This document shows positions 32,509 through 40,616 of a DNA stretch of 64,000 nt, one piece after another. A program made the translations under genes and the position numbers. The notes under the pieces are model-generated. The model ran no database searches. It was not told where the DNA came from and saw only the letters and a list, made by a program, of their open reading frames with translations. This DNA is from an uncultured Methanobacterium sp. (GTDB lineage Archaea; Methanobacteriota; Methanobacteria; Methanobacteriales; Methanobacteriaceae): positions 1,367,001-1,431,000 of the forward strand of contig NZ_OY762552.1 in assembly GCF_963666025.1 (NCBI RefSeq), written 5' to 3'. Each line of letters begins with the position of its first letter. Positions within the stretch are counted from its first letter, which is position 1.

Positions 32509-33060
32509 TTAAAACTCAACTTTAGGAACTTCCCTTTTGGTTTCTTCGATTTCGAAGAATTCTGCTTCCTGAAAGTGGAACATGGATGCTATGATGTTAC
32601 TGGGGACCATCTGGCATTTGTTGTTGTACATCAACACGGTATCATTGTAAAACTGTCTGGAATATGCAATTTTATTCTCAGTTTCTTCTAACTGGCCCTG
32701 TAGCTCCAGGAAGTTTTCATTGGCCTTCAGTTCAGGATAATTTTCTGCCACTGCAAATAAACTTTTCAAAGTGTCGGTCAACATGTTGTTGGCTTCTGCA
32801 GTTTCTTGAACTGTTTTAGCATTCATTAAACCTGCTCTTGCCGCAGTTACATTTTCAAAGACGGTTTTTTCGTGTTTAGCATATCCTTTTACAGTTTCTA
32901 CCAGGTTGGGTATGAGGTCGGCACGACGGTTCAACTGAACATCAATCTGTGACCATGCATTTTTAACTCTATTCCTGAGCTGAACTAAGGAGTTATAAAG
33001 GTATACAAATAGTATGACTGCCAGAATTATGATAATTAGTATTATTAGTTCGATTAACAT
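32509..33060 (-). CDS. lemA: LemA-family membrane protein
   Basis: A 183-residue protein with one N-terminal membrane helix (about 1-22) and a long helical cytoplasmic bundle: NSLVQLRNRVKNAWSQIDVQ, LNRRADLIPNLVETVKGYAK and HEKTVFENVTAAR are hallmark LemA blocks. The function of the family is poorly known. The start chosen is ATG 33060, with GGTGATGG just upstream; three further in-frame starts precede it, up to 33072. It heads the three-gene minus-strand unit with the two DUF2207 genes. Confidence 0.9.
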   Translation of the reverse strand: MLIELIILIIIILAVILFVYLYNSLVQLRNRVKNAWSQIDVQLNRRADLIPNLVETVKGYAKHEKTVFENVTAARAGLMNAKTVQETAEANNMLTDTLKSLFAVAENYPELKANENFLELQGQLEETENKIAYSRQFYNDTVLMYNNKCQMVPSNIIASMFHFQEAEFFEIEETKREVPKVEF

Positions 33061-33429
33061 TTCCATCACCATTCCTAAATTCAGATTATTCTTATTAATT
33101 CCTGTACAATGATCATTAATACATTTTAGTTAATTTTAATCTTATGGTTAGGGAAGAACCCCCCCCACCATCACCACCATAAATCTAAAAAATACCATTT
33201 TTAAGCAACATTAAAAATTTCTCCGGAATATTAATGGATTTAACTTAACATGTACTTGAAAAATCCATAAATAAAAGTAGGGCCATTACCCTTTAAACTC
33301 GATGACGAAGATATTACAATCCATTCCTGACAGTTACGTTAAATATTAATATGAAATTCAAGAAAAACCAATTAATCAATGTAAGTGACCATATAGTAAT
33401 AACGTGAAAATATGTGAACTAATTTACTG
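33061..33429. other. Gap upstream of lemA and the serine hydrolase gene
   Basis: The divergent gap of about 460 bases holds a homopolymeric ccccccc tract with caccatcaccaccat near 33161-33180, AT-rich sequence with possible promoters, and no gene I can support. Its right end is the 37-bp duplication. Confidence 0.55.
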
Positions 33430-33503
33430 GATTTCATAGATCTGGTTATTGTATTGGTTATACTCAGATTTCATAGATCTGGTTATTGTATTGGTTATAC
33501 TCA
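33430..33503. repeat. Perfect 37-bp tandem duplication upstream of the serine hydrolase gene
   Basis: Bases 33430-33466 are repeated exactly at 33467-33503. The unit begins gatttcatagatctgg and ends gttatactca. The second copy ends about 7 bases before the GGAGGG ribosome binding site, so the duplication lies in the 5' leader or promoter region of the broken serine hydrolase gene. No TATA consensus is complete inside the unit. Confidence 0.93.
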
Positions 33504-33524
33504 TAATTGAGGAGGGAGATCGAG

Positions 33525-35249
33525 TTGAAAAACCTTGGAACAGGTGTGATGATAGTTGCCGCAGTTTTAGTGGCGGTAGTCATTGTGATCTTACCTCATA
33601 ATCCCATTCTATCTGATGATAATACCCCTGGTGCCATTCCAACACCTTTCGGCCCCAGATCATCTGAAAATAATTCCATAAATCAGGATGATGTTAATTC
33701 TCTTATTTTAAATATGAATGCCTACTCTTCAACCATTTTGCAGGATAATGATACCTGGCCTGGACCGGGAGATCAGATCCCCTCAATCAATTCTCCGGAC
33801 ATTAACCAGGCCATAGCTTTATTCGATCCTTATGTAGAAAACCTGTTTGAAAATAGCCTTATCCCTGGAGCGGCAGTGGTGGTAGTTTACAAAGACAGAA
33901 TTGTTTATATGAAAACATTGGGGGTTAAAAAAGTGGGAGAAAATGATCCTGTAGATGAAGACACCCTATTTGAGATAGGATCCGCTTCCAAAGCTTTCAC
34001 TTCAGCAGCTATGGCTGCCCTGGTGGATGAAGGCTTGATAACCTGGGAGGATCTGGCACGCCAGTACTACAGTGATCCTGATAAATTCCTGCTTAACAAC
34101 TCCCAGGTCACTGAAGAAATTAACATGCTTGATCTACTCTCCCACCGCAGTGGATTGCCCCCTCAGGCAGGCAGTTACCATGTAATGGAGTTCTGGTATG
34201 ATTTTAATGAAACACTCACCCATTTACGATATTTGCCACCTGAAAGTGAATTCAGAACCCAGTACGCTTATCAAAACATTCTTTATGCGTTAGCTGGTTA
34301 TTCTGCTTCCGAAGCTGCGGGGATGACCTGGGATGACCTTATAATGCAAAAAATATTCCAACCACTTCAAATGAATTCCAGTACCACCACACTCCAGGAA
34401 TTCCTCAATAATCCCAACCATTCCAGTAATCATGAAATTGATGCAAATGGAGAGGTAAACTATATGGATCCTTATAATCTTGATGCCATGGGCCCCGCCA
34501 CCAGCATAAGTGCCTCCATCAAGGATCTGGGAAACTGGATTCGTTTCCAGATGAATAATGGTGAGTTCAACGGAAAACAAGTGGTATCATCCCAATCTTT
34601 AGGTGAAACCCATAACATCCATATTGTAATTGACCAGCAGACTGGTTAAACCATGGGATATGGATTGGGTTGGGGTGTGGAAGTGGGAACTGATTCTTAT
34701 GAAATCATGCACAGTGGATCCACGGTGTATTCCTGCAGTTACACTGATCTCTTCCTCACCGATGATCTGGGTATTATGGTAGTTGCCAATGAAGGGACTA
34801 GAGGAATAAGATTCGGACAATTACTGAGCGAAATGTTGCATAATATTTACGAAAACGGTACAGTGCCTGCTGGGACCAGTGCACAGTTTACTTATGATGA
34901 TTCTGCATTTAATGAGGATGCTGCTTTCACCAATCCCAACCATGAAAAACTTCCACAAATTTTAAATTCAGTTCCATTACCATACCCTATTGAAAATTAT
35001 GTGGGAAATTACTCTTCAAACTATTGGGGGGACATCAAAATAGAGAAAAAAAATGAAACCAGCCTTTTACTGTACCCTGGAAACAACCCAAATCCCATAA
35101 CCCTCAATCATTACAGTGGTAACACCTTCAATGAAAGCGACCTCCAAACCGAGGTAACTTTTAGTGATTTTGTAGCTGATGTTCCTCAAGAAGTTGTTAT
35201 TACAAAATGGGAACAATACGGGGCAAACGGCACGTTTAACCGGGTTTAA
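33525..35249 (+). pseudogene. Class C beta-lactamase-fold serine hydrolase, broken by an in-frame TAA
   Basis: The gene reads as one frame except for a TAA at 34647-34649. Without it the protein would have 574 residues: an N-terminal membrane anchor, then a penicillin-binding-protein/class C beta-lactamase domain with SASK (nucleophile codon at 33981), YQN (the YxN motif) and, after the stop, HSG (the KTG-like motif), then a C-terminal beta domain. The two parts join smoothly around QQTG-stop-TMGYGLGWG; GAA to TAA would be one substitution. ATG 34653 follows the stop at once, but has no ribosome binding site. TTG 33525 is preceded by GGAGGGAG. The third catalytic motif is lost in the truncated product. 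Read-through cannot be excluded. Confidence 0.8.
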
Positions 35250-35331
35250 GCAGATGTTATCCAATTAAAGTTTTGATCTTGTGATTATGTGAAACTACCC
35301 ATAGACAGAGAGGTAAGTTTCAAGTGTAAAA

Positions 35332-38064
35332 ATGAAGATCAATGAACTCCCTCCTGAAGGTGTTTATGAAGAATTAGACTCTTCAAAGATGGGATTAACC
35401 ACTGCAGAAGCCCATAAGAGGCTTGAAAAATATGGCCCCAATCAGATTGAGGAAGTTGAGAAAAAACCAGTTATTTTTAAGTTTTTAGCAAATCTTTACC
35501 AGCTCCTGGCATTATTACTTTGGGCAGCCAGTGCACTTGCTTTTTTAAGTGGTACGCCTCAGTTAGGGTTTGCCATCATTGCAGTTATCATTATCAATGC
35601 TATTTTCAGTTTCTGGCAGGAGTATAAGGCAGAACAGGCACTGGAGGCCCTGAAAAAAATACTCCCCTCCACAGCCAAGCTAATTCGTGACCATGAAAAA
35701 ACAGAAATATTATCCACCAAGCTGGTTCCCGGTGATCTTTTGGTGCTGGAAGAGGGAGATAACATCTCTGCCGATGCTCGACTGGTGGAATCCAACCAAA
35801 TGAAGGTGGATAGTTCCACCCTTACTGGTGAGTCTAAACCGGTCCGTAAATTTGCCCACGAAGTTACAGAAGGGGAAAGTGCCTTTGTAGAAATGGGTAA
35901 CCTGGTATTTGCAGGGACCAGTGTGGCTTCTGGCTCTGGAAAAGCCGTTGCATTTGCCACTGGCCAAAAAACCGAGTTCAACCAGATAGCCAGTTTAACC
36001 CAGGAAGTCAGCCAGGAGCCCAGTCCCCTGCAAAAGGAGCTGGCAAGGGTAACCCGTATTATAGCAGTTATTGCCATATTACTGGGAGTCATCCTCTTTG
36101 CAGTGAACCTCTGGGTGGTTAAACTCCCACTACAGATAGCTTTCATATTCGCTATCGGCCTGACGGTTGCTAACGTCCCCGAAGGACTGTTACCCACTGT
36201 TACACTGGCGCTTGCTGCCTCGGTACAGAAGATGGTTCGAAAAAATGCCCTTATAAAACGTTTGTCAAGTGTGGAAACCCTGGGATCCACCAATATCATC
36301 TGCACTGACAAGACAGGTACCATAACCAAAAACGAGATGACTGTGCGTAAGATATGGCTTCCATGTGAGATCATTGATGTTACTGGTGCTGGTTACTCTC
36401 CAGAGGGAGAATTTCTACATAAAGGATCGCCAATCGACCATCAAGAAATCAGGGAACTCAAGCTCCTCTTAAGATCAGCAACCTTCTGTAATGATTCCAA
36501 ACTCATTGAAACTGAAAACCCGCAAGATAAGTGGAAAATAATTGGTGACCCCACTGAAGCTTCCCTCCGGGTAGCTGCCCGGAAAAATGGTTTCAACTGG
36601 GAAGAAGAGATAGAAAAGAATCCACGAATATTAGAGCTTCCATTCGACTCCCAACGGAAATCCATGACCAGCATCCACCAGGAAACCCATGGTCAGGTGG
36701 CCTATGTTAAAGGAGCTCCTAAAAAAATCATCAGTCTTTCTCCAATGATCTCTGATGATGGCGTTGTAAGGCATTTCACTGATGAAGAAAAGGAGAAAGT
36801 GATTAAAATCCATGATAAACTGGCTGCTTCGGGGTTGCGTATACTGGCCATGGCCTACCGTGACCTGCCCCCAGACTTCGATGATTACCAGACAAAAAAT
36901 GTCGAACGATATCTGGTATTTCTGGGTATGATGGCCATGCAGGACCCTCCGCGTCCAGAAGTGAAACCCGCCGTTGGTGACTGCCATAAAGCAGGTATAC
37001 GTATCATTATGATTACCGGAGACTATGGTTTAACTGCTCAGGCCATAGCCAAGGAAGTAGGAATAGTAAGTGAGGATTGTCGCATTGTAAAGGGTAAAGA
37101 ACTTGACCATATGAGTGATGAAGAAGTAAAGGAAGTTCTGAAGGGAGAATGCAACGTTATTTTTGCACGGGCCGTACCTGAGCATAAAATGCGTATTGCC
37201 AGCATCCTGGAGAGTATGGATGAAATTGTGGCCATGACTGGTGATGGGGTTAACGATGCCCCCGCCCTTCGTAAAGCAGATATAGGCGTGGCTATGGGCA
37301 TTACTGGCACTGATGTTGCCAAGGAAGCTGCAGATATGATTCTCACCGATGACAACTTTGCCACCATTGTGGAGGCCATTAAAGAAGGCCGTACCATCTA
37401 CGAAAACATCCGTAAATTCATCACTTACATTTTCTCCCACGAAACCGCCGAAATCGCCCCTTTTGTTATGATGGTGCTTTTCAGGATTCCATTGCCAATT
37501 ACAGTTATGCAGATCCTGGCCATTGATCTGGGAACAGACACTGTTCCAGCCCTTGCCCTGGGAGTTGGCCCCCCAGAGTCAGATGTAATGAACCGGCCCC
37601 CACGCCCACGTAAAGAACGCCTCCTGAACTTTGGAGTTATATTCAGAGGTTATGTCTTCTTAGGAATAATCGAAGCTGCCCTGGTGATGTCTGGTTTTTT
37701 CTGGGTTTTATTAAGCAGTGGCTGGACCTGGGGCCAACAGCTCTCATTCACTGATCCGGTTTACCTGAAGGCAACCAGTATGGTCTTTGCAGGGATTGTT
37801 CTGGCCCAGATGGGCAATCTCTTGGGCTGTCAGACCAACAGAACCTCGGTACTGGAAGTGGGAATCTTCAAAAATCGGTGGATTCTAAGGGGAATCGCGT
37901 TCTCAGTGGCAGTGCTCCTGGTCATTATTTACATTCCACCATTACAAGGAATTTTCGGCACCACCGCCCTTGGACTTTATGAATGGCTATATTTACTCAC
38001 ATTTGTACCTATAATGTTCCTGGCAGATGAACTTCGCAAGTACATGGTTAGGAAAAGCATATGA
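35332..38064 (+). CDS. P2-type cation ATPase resembling Na,K-ATPase (P2C)
   Basis: A 910-residue P-type pump. The phosphorylated Asp is D326 in CTDKTGT; TGES, KGAPKKI and MTGDGVNDAPAL mark the other domains; about ten helices are expected. The membrane site is like that of the Na,K-ATPase alpha subunit: ANVPEGLLPT in helix 4, SHETAEIAPF in helix 5 and IDLGTDTVPALAL followed by ESDVM in helix 6, with the acidic residues equivalent to Glu327, Glu779, Asp804 and Asp808 all present. It therefore probably exports Na+ (perhaps in exchange for K+) rather than Ca2+ or Mg2+. No beta subunit is adjacent; a small single-pass protein and MthK follow. Confidence 0.85.
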   Translation: MKINELPPEGVYEELDSSKMGLTTAEAHKRLEKYGPNQIEEVEKKPVIFKFLANLYQLLALLLWAASALAFLSGTPQLGFAIIAVIIINAIFSFWQEYKAEQALEALKKILPSTAKLIRDHEKTEILSTKLVPGDLLVLEEGDNISADARLVESNQMKVDSSTLTGESKPVRKFAHEVTEGESAFVEMGNLVFAGTSVASGSGKAVAFATGQKTEFNQIASLTQEVSQEPSPLQKELARVTRIIAVIAILLGVILFAVNLWVVKLPLQIAFIFAIGLTVANVPEGLLPTVTLALAASVQKMVRKNALIKRLSSVETLGSTNIICTDKTGTITKNEMTVRKIWLPCEIIDVTGAGYSPEGEFLHKGSPIDHQEIRELKLLLRSATFCNDSKLIETENPQDKWKIIGDPTEASLRVAARKNGFNWEEEIEKNPRILELPFDSQRKSMTSIHQETHGQVAYVKGAPKKIISLSPMISDDGVVRHFTDEEKEKVIKIHDKLAASGLRILAMAYRDLPPDFDDYQTKNVERYLVFLGMMAMQDPPRPEVKPAVGDCHKAGIRIIMITGDYGLTAQAIAKEVGIVSEDCRIVKGKELDHMSDEEVKEVLKGECNVIFARAVPEHKMRIASILESMDEIVAMTGDGVNDAPALRKADIGVAMGITGTDVAKEAADMILTDDNFATIVEAIKEGRTIYENIRKFITYIFSHETAEIAPFVMMVLFRIPLPITVMQILAIDLGTDTVPALALGVGPPESDVMNRPPRPRKERLLNFGVIFRGYVFLGIIEAALVMSGFFWVLLSSGWTWGQQLSFTDPVYLKATSMVFAGIVLAQMGNLLGCQTNRTSVLEVGIFKNRWILRGIAFSVAVLLVIIYIPPLQGIFGTTALGLYEWLYLLTFVPIMFLADELRKYMVRKSI

Positions 38065-38088
38065 AGCCATTAAAGCATTTAATGCAGC

Positions 38089-38130
38089 CTACTAAATCCT
38101 CAAGAGTAATAATCTACTAAATCCTCAAGA
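38089..38130. repeat. 17-bp direct repeat after the P2C ATPase gene
   Basis: ctactaaatcctcaaga occurs at 38089-38105 and 38114-38130, period 25 bases, beginning about 25 bases after the stop codon. Confidence 0.85.
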
Positions 38131-38138
38131 ATTCATTC

Positions 38139-38149
38139 TCATATATAAT
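38139..38149 (+). promoter_or_regulatory. Putative TATA box for the small acidic gene and mthK
   Basis: catatataatg is a good box A match. Start would be near 38172, giving a leader of about 90 bases to ATG 38261. It suggests that 38261 and mthK are transcribed separately from the pump gene. Confidence 0.45.
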
Positions 38150-38260
38150 GAAGTACATGTTAGATAAGAATACTTCATGATAAATCATATTAAATAGAAA
38201 TAAAAAAACGAAATATAACATATTATTTCCAATTTGAAATATTAAAAAGGAGGAATAAAA

Positions 38261-38587
38261 ATGAAATGGCAAATTATCATTATTTCATTATTAGTTTTTA
38301 TTTCTATGTCATTTTCGGCAGTTTGGGCAAATGATGAGCCTTCCGGAGAATTTAATTCACAGATAAGTACATCAAGTGCTGCCAGCATTGCACCACTGAT
38401 GAAAAGTAGCAGTAGTAAAAGTAGCAGTTCCAGCTCCTCTAAAACTAAAATAAAAGATGGGGATGATGATGCGGATGATACTACTGATGATTCCAGTGGA
38501 GGATTCCCTTGGTGGCTGATTATTATTATAGTGGTAATCATTCTGGTAGTAATAGGATTGGTGATCTGGTATCTTTTCCTTCGATAA
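38261..38587 (+). CDS. Small single-pass acidic surface protein (108 aa)
   Basis: Architecture read by eye: signal peptide (about 1-22, ending VWA), a short outward region, a serine run (residues about 46-60), an acidic stretch (DGDDDADDTTDD, about 67-78), a G-G-F-P-W-W junction and one C-terminal membrane helix ending in a short basic tail. Topology would put the Ser- and Asp-rich part outside the cell. AAAGGAGG precedes the ATG. It ends 56 bases before mthK on the same strand and follows the P2C pump. The acidic stretch could bind Ca2+ or other cations. No family recognised; small single-pass partners of P2C pumps are known in animals, but a parallel here is speculation. Confidence 0.75.
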   Translation: MKWQIIIISLLVFISMSFSAVWANDEPSGEFNSQISTSSAASIAPLMKSSSSKSSSSSSSKTKIKDGDDDADDTTDDSSGGFPWWLIIIIVVIILVVIGLVIWYLFLR

Positions 38588-38643
38588 GAACCATTTCCTC
38601 CATTATGAGGAAAGTATGATATTTAAGTAAATTGGAGGCCCAA

Positions 38644-39657
38644 ATGTTTGTAATTTTACGGGTACTCAGGAAAAGCCTACCTTTAGTAGCTAAACAGAGA
38701 CTTACATGGATTTTAATCCTGGTTCTCGGTATAATAGCCTATGGAACTATTGGGTTTCACTTCATTGAAGGACAACCATGGATCGTGTCTTTTTACTGGA
38801 CCTTTGTAACTATAGGAACCGTCGGATATGGAGATTACAGCCCTAAAAGCCCTTTGGGAATGTTCTTCACCATTAGTCTGATTATTTTAGGTATAGGAAC
38901 CTTTGCCCTGGCAGTAGAATCCCTGGTAAACTTAATCTTCAAAAGACAGCAAATGAAACTTATGGGGCTGATAAACGTGGAAAGATCAAAACACGTGGTT
39001 ATATGTGGATGGACCGAAAGTACAGTGGAATGTATTAAGGAAATCGGGAAAACAGCAGAAATTTTCGTTCTTGATGAACATGAACAGGTGCAGAAAAACG
39101 CTCTTAAAAATGGGGCTAACTTCATTCATGGAGATCCCACTCGCATCAAAGATCTGGAGAAGGCCAATGTAAAGGGAGCTCAGGCAGTTATTGTAGATAT
39201 GGAATCTGATTCTAGAACCATCCATGCAATCTTGAGCATACGTAAAGTGGACCAGAAGGTTAGAGTGGTAGCTGAAGTCCAGCGTTACGAAAATATTGAA
39301 CAGATTAAACTTGCTGGTGCCAACCAGGTAGTTTCACCCTTTGTAATATCCGGACGTCTCATGCACAAAAGTATCGACGATGGATACGAGGCCATGTTCG
39401 TCCAGGATGTTCTGGCAGAACACACCAGCAGAGAAATGAGGGAAGTTAAAATCAGCCCTGAAAGCCAGTTCAATGGTTTAAGTCTTTTAGAAGCTGATAT
39501 TCACGAGAGAACTGGAGTAGTGGTTGTTGGAGTGGGCCGTGACGGAGACCTTACCATTGACCCCCCGCGTGATTACACCCTGGAAACTGGCGATGTTATT
39601 CTAGGTATTGGAAAAGTGGAAGAGTTCGAAAAACTGGAGAATATTAAAGTAACTTAG
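38644..39657 (+). CDS. mthK: MthK-type Ca2+-gated potassium channel
   Basis: A 337-residue channel, one longer than MthK of Methanothermobacter and alignable along its length. Two membrane helices flank the filter TVGYGD (residues 59-64); an RCK domain (about 115-240) and a C-terminal TrkA-C domain follow. M107, the internal start that gives free RCK subunits in MthK, is conserved, though no clear ribosome binding site precedes it. Of the primary Ca2+ ligands (D184, E210, E212 in MthK), the first two are conserved (D185, E211) but the third is Gln (Q213, in AEVQRYEN). The start at ATG 38644 has GGAGG 5 bases before it; the TTG at 38632 is rejected. Confidence 0.95.
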   Translation: MFVILRVLRKSLPLVAKQRLTWILILVLGIIAYGTIGFHFIEGQPWIVSFYWTFVTIGTVGYGDYSPKSPLGMFFTISLIILGIGTFALAVESLVNLIFKRQQMKLMGLINVERSKHVVICGWTESTVECIKEIGKTAEIFVLDEHEQVQKNALKNGANFIHGDPTRIKDLEKANVKGAQAVIVDMESDSRTIHAILSIRKVDQKVRVVAEVQRYENIEQIKLAGANQVVSPFVISGRLMHKSIDDGYEAMFVQDVLAEHTSREMREVKISPESQFNGLSLLEADIHERTGVVVVGVGRDGDLTIDPPRDYTLETGDVILGIGKVEEFEKLENIKVT

Positions 39658-39661
39658 TAAA

Positions 39662-39698
39662 ACCAGTAAAATAACCCAGTATAAACCAGTGAAATAAC
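39662..39698. repeat. Short direct repeat after mthK
   Basis: accagtaaaataac at 39662-39675 and accagtgaaataac at 39685-39698, period 23, starting a few bases after the mthK stop codon. Looser copies of ataac/gtata continue to about 39735. Confidence 0.7.
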
Positions 39699-39753
39699 GT
39701 GGTATAACTGTTAATAACCTAGTATTAACTAAAATTACCACAAATTCCCCTAT

Positions 39754-40542
39754 TTAAGGTTTAATCCTTATTTCTACCTTTTTTAATGGATTTAATTCCA
39801 ATTCTTTTTTATGACAAATAAGGGTGAAGGAATAAGTAATTATTAAGACATTTTCCTGTTCTGCCTGTTCCAGTGTTTTGGAAAAATCAGTATCCATCTC
39901 CCAATTTGGTGAAAAAACTTTAGCATCCTCCCTTGGAATCAAAAATAGTACTGCAGATTCCATTCCCTCTTTTTTAGCTTTGATAAGTTCTTCCAGGTGT
40001 CTTTTTCCCCTGAGGGTAGGTGCGTCCGGGAAACGAGCCTGGCCCTTTTCAACCAGGGTGCAGCCCTTTACTTCCAGGAGCAGTTTATTACTATTTTTGA
40101 GTGAATTTCTTTTATCTTCCCTCTGAGACCCTTTTTCCCCTTTTTTATCGCTGTTAGTTAAAAGAAATTTATCCTTTTTAGTTAAAAGAAAATCAATACG
40201 ACTCTTACCAAATGTGTATTCTCTTTTTTCGATACTGTAATCTGAAAGTTCATCAATGATTCCTGATTCAATTAATTCCGCTGCCAGGTCACTGTGGAAT
40301 CCAGAGTTAATCAACACCCAGATTCCTTCACTCCAAACTGCGATTACATCATAATTAGTCTTGCGGTTGGCCGGATTCTGTGCCGGTCGGAGAAGTAAAC
40401 GGGATTCAGGAAGTAAAAGTTCCCGGAGTCGGCCAGGGTCTCGTAGATGTGCCTTATCAGTCCTACCATTTGCTTCAAATACCACAGTGAAGCGGTTGGG
40501 CCTTTCCCGGAATCTTCCAGTTATGATATTGGTGATTTTCAT
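39754..40542 (-). CDS. sfsA: SfsA-family protein
   Basis: A 262-residue SfsA homologue. Family blocks: AHLRDPGRLRELLLP near the N-terminus (an OB-like DNA-binding part), SRIDFLL, LLLEVKGCTLVEKGQARFPDAPTLRGKRHLEEL (in two visible pieces), a nuclease-like EVKGCTL core. The family was named for sugar fermentation stimulation in E. coli; its molecular role remains unclear, and the restriction-endonuclease-like core suggests nucleic-acid binding. A Lys/Ser/Asp-rich insert of about 25 residues near 125-150 is unusual for the family. It stands alone, converging with mthK. Confidence 0.9.
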   Translation of the reverse strand: MKITNIITGRFRERPNRFTVVFEANGRTDKAHLRDPGRLRELLLPESRLLLRPAQNPANRKTNYDVIAVWSEGIWVLINSGFHSDLAAELIESGIIDELSDYSIEKREYTFGKSRIDFLLTKKDKFLLTNSDKKGEKGSQREDKRNSLKNSNKLLLEVKGCTLVEKGQARFPDAPTLRGKRHLEELIKAKKEGMESAVLFLIPREDAKVFSPNWEMDTDFSKTLEQAEQENVLIITYSFTLICHKKELELNPLKKVEIRIKP

Positions 40543-40616
40543 TAAATGAAATTTTGGTTATCGTAGCTAATAAAATGGCCCATTACATTTTATCCATTTC
40601 TTACCCGGACAAATAT

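Noticed and set aside
33161..33180. A His-rich coding stretch or metal site in the ccaccatcaccaccat run
   Set aside because: No open frame with a start covers it, and it lies in a divergent promoter gap.
34647..34649. Stop codon decoded as an amino acid, as with pyrrolysine
   Set aside because: The codon is TAA, not TAG, and Methanobacteriales are not known to use pyrrolysine; no recoding structure is evident.
35559..36374. A 271-codon open frame opposite the P2C ATPase gene
   Set aside because: Same pattern: antisense to an obvious protein, low-complexity Ser/Thr/Ala composition, no domain.
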